NCBI GenBank assembly: GCA_040398805.1
Contig: JBBATK010000003.1
Location: 1-64,000 of the forward strand
Reading direction: 5' to 3'
Length of the DNA stretch: 64,000 nucleotides
Source: JBBATK01 sp040398805
GTDB taxonomy: Bacteria > Bacteroidota > Ignavibacteria > Kapaibacteriales > NICIL-2
The notes beneath the pieces were generated by a model. The model had not been told where the DNA came from and ran no database searches. It saw only the letters and a list, made by a program, of their open reading frames with translations. Position 1 is the stretch's first letter, and every line of letters starts with the position of its first letter. Shown piece by piece: positions 62,104 to 64,000 of the stretch. The position numbers and the translations under genes are program-made.

Positions 62104-64000
62104 TCATCGACGACGTCGCGGTTCGCTCCGCTCGCCGACGAGCTTCATGACGATATCCCGCTGCCATGGCTCCCACTGCTTGCCCATCACATAGTCGCGA
62201 AAGAGTCTCTTCGCGCGTGTCTGTTGCAGCCAGTACTCGCACAGGCCGCTGACCACGCCTGCCAGACGGTTGTTCGTTGACAGCAGCGCTTGCACGGCAT
62301 GAGCCACCACGCGTTCATCCACGATGTTCAACCGCTTCAACGCGTTCATGGCGTTCTGCCTGGTCTGGAACTCGAAACCATTCGATGCGTAATCGATGAG
62401 CCGGTCGATATCCCGCGAGGCATTACGCTTCGCGATACGGTGCTCGAGCATGGCGATGGCCACACGTGCCGCGTGACCTTCCACGTTCTCGATGGTCGAG
62501 CAGTACGACAAGCTGCGGTCGGGGAACGATTCCGCGAGCTTGGTGAACGCGGTCTCGATGACGTTGTACGAGGAATCCTTGAGCAACGCCTCCACCTCCT
62601 CGCGCAGGGCCTCGGGTACACGTCGCATGGCATTGATGGCCGCTTTGCGCACGTCCACATCCGCATCCTTGAGTCCCTTACGCATCAATTGCGTGGCCGT
62701 TGCGGAATTGCGACCCGCCATGCGTTCCAGGATCTTCCCTTTCACCGCATGGAACGTCTCCTTCTCAAACACCGACGCCATCACCTTCTCGATCTCCTCG
62801 TCGCTGCTCGTGGAGTCGTCGCGGAGACGGCTGATGGCATCATAACGATCGATCATATGCTCGGCCTTCTTCGCCTGCTCCATGAGTTCTGCGGCGCTCT
62901 TCGGGAAATCCAGCGCTTTCAGGATGTAGGAACCGGGATCGAACAGACAGTAGGCGATGTCGCTCTTCGTGGGATTGGGAACGCGCACCGTTTCCGTCTG
63001 CTTGGCCACGGTCTGCCGTACCTTCTGCATGGAGCCGTCCTTGTAGTGCACCTCGAACACGATGGGCATGGTGAAGAGCGGTGTGAGCTCGTCCACATAT
63101 TGCGTCTGCTCCACGGTGAAATAGGTGGCACGCTCGGAGGTCTTCGCGTCCGTCAAATCCGCCGTCGTCACCTTGTACTTCGGCTCCCCGCCGTGATACA
63201 ACCACTCACGGAAGAACCAATCAAGCGTGTATCCGCAGGCATCCTGGAAGGCCAGGTAGAACTCGTCCGTATGCACCACGTCGTACGCATGTTTCTTCAG
63301 GTAATACGCCACCGTCCAGTCGAAGTCCTTCTCACCGATCACATATCTCAACATATCCAATACCGCCGAACCCTTGGGGTAGCGACGCGTGGTGCCTGAT
63401 GCGTCATGCACGATGGGTAGACGGTCGTTCGCACCCGCGGCAAGGGCTTGGTTCTGCTCTCCGCGGCGCATCCACTCGTACATGTCTTCGCCGAAGAACT
63501 TTCGCGAGAACAACTTGGGATAGAAGGTGGCAAAGGACTCATGCAGCCAGATGTTCTTCCAATTACGCTCGGTGATGAGATCGCCGAACCATTGGTGCGT
63601 GAGCTCGTGGACGTTCGTGTTCAGATACCGGCGGTCCAGCACGCCGCGTGCGTCCTGCAGGGAGAAATCACCGAAGATGGTGGCGGTGGTGTTCTCCATG
63701 GCGCCGAAGATGAAGTCCTGCACGGGCACCTGCGCATACGTCTCCCACGGATACGGCACGCCGAGAAGATCCTCCATGAAATCGATCATCTCCGTCGAGT
63801 ACTGATAGGTGGGAGCTACCCGCTCCGGATATTCGGGGTAATACCACAGACGCACCGGAATACCGCGCTTCGTCATGCGTTCGTCCACGGCATAGGTACC
63901 GATGGCGATCATGATCAGATAGGTCACATGCGGTTTCGTCATGGCATAATGCCACGTCATCGTACCGTCGTTGTTCTTGCTACTGCTGAGAAGGTTACCG
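62104..64000 (-). CDS. M1-family zinc aminopeptidase, N-terminus beyond right edge
   Basis: The frame stays open to base 64000 (GNLLSSSKNNDGTMTWHY upstream of the first internal Met at 63960), so the gene continues outside the window. The catalytic residues are GAMEN and HELTHQWFGDL, with the third zinc ligand Glu in NIWLHESFATFY. The C-terminal half is a HEAT-like helical array (LKDADVDVRKAAINAMRRVPEAL and similar). M1 enzymes remove N-terminal amino acids from peptides. It is encoded on the same strand upstream of the SET/ATP-grasp cluster with a gap of about 160 bp, so it could be a neighbour by chance. Confidence 0.93.
   Translation of the reverse strand, partial: GNLLSSSKNNDGTMTWHYAMTKPHVTYLIMIAIGTYAVDERMTKRGIPVRLWYYPEYPERVAPTYQYSTEMIDFMEDLLGVPYPWETYAQVPVQDFIFGAMENTTATIFGDFSLQDARGVLDRRYLNTNVHELTHQWFGDLITERNWKNIWLHESFATFYPKLFSRKFFGEDMYEWMRRGEQNQALAAGANDRLPIVHDASGTTRRYPKGSAVLDMLRYVIGEKDFDWTVAYYLKKHAYDVVHTDEFYLAFQDACGYTLDWFFREWLYHGGEPKYKVTTADLTDAKTSERATYFTVEQTQYVDELTPLFTMPIVFEVHYKDGSMQKVRQTVAKQTETVRVPNPTKSDIAYCLFDPGSYILKALDFPKSAAELMEQAKKAEHMIDRYDAISRLRDDSTSSDEEIEKVMASVFEKETFHAVKGKILERMAGRNSATATQLMRKGLKDADVDVRKAAINAMRRVPEALREEVEALLKDSSYNVIETAFTKLAESFPDRSLSYCSTIENVEGHAARVAIAMLEHRIAKRNASRDIDRLIDYASNGFEFQTRQNAMNALKRLNIVDERVVAHAVQALLSTNNRLAGVVSGLCEYWLQQTRAKRLFRDYVMGKQWEPWQRDIVMKLVGERSEPRRRR

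Overview
This 64 kb window is GC-rich and densely coded. It looks like an assembled contig (it holds one 100-N scaffold gap) from a bacterium of the FCB group, probably Kapabacteria or another Chlorobi/Bacteroidota relative. Three things point there. Several secreted proteins end in type IX secretion (T9SS) sorting domains. Candidate promoters carry a TAnnTTTG box, in two cases with a TTTG exactly 19 nt upstream, as in Bacteroidota. Shine-Dalgarno sites are often weak or absent. The taxon is inference; there is no rRNA in the window. I see no CRISPR array, insertion sequence or phage block.

Layout. 1-3034: start of a large secreted multidomain surface protein that runs off the left edge. 3.6-9.7 kb: an SOS-mutagenesis type locus, with an S24 autocleavable repressor, imuB and error-prone dnaE2 all on the minus strand, rich in short tandem repeats and broken by the scaffold gap. 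9.9-14.2 kb: arsenite transporter acr3, an SRAP abasic-site protein, a hypothetical exported protein and a secreted nuclease. 14.4-22.1 kb: tRNA-Arg, hmgA, two ABC ATPase genes, a cobalamin adenosyltransferase, dxs, an SdpI-like protein and tRNA-Lys. 22.2-32.1 kb: a methyltransferase and three T9SS cargo proteins, two of which are tandem paralogs with an IgGFc-binding-like N-terminal region.

32.7-42 kb: housekeeping genes: an ABC exporter, holB, dtd, a translationally coupled gltX-lipoprotein-sigma54 regulator operon on the minus strand, queF-queD, and rpsF-rplI without rpsR between them. 42-53 kb: a TIGR01777-type epimerase, a complete RND efflux operon (adaptor, pump, outer-membrane channel, joined by 4-nt overlaps), radA, an unrecognised 548-aa protein and obgE. 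53-56.5 kb: an LTXXQ-like lipoprotein, a potassium-dependent membrane pyrophosphatase and tRNA-Val.

56.5-64 kb, all minus strand: this is the least explained region. A SET-domain protein, an ATP-grasp ligase and an ATP-grasp/SET fusion overlap each other by ATGA junctions. They are followed by an ABC six-transmembrane protein with no ATPase domain and a polytopic GT-C-like membrane protein. An M1 aminopeptidase lies upstream and runs off the right edge. I propose the ligase/methyltransferase cluster as the best candidate for an undescribed system: two ligases and two methyltransferases acting on a common small substrate or peptide, possibly with a membrane partner. That role is inference only.
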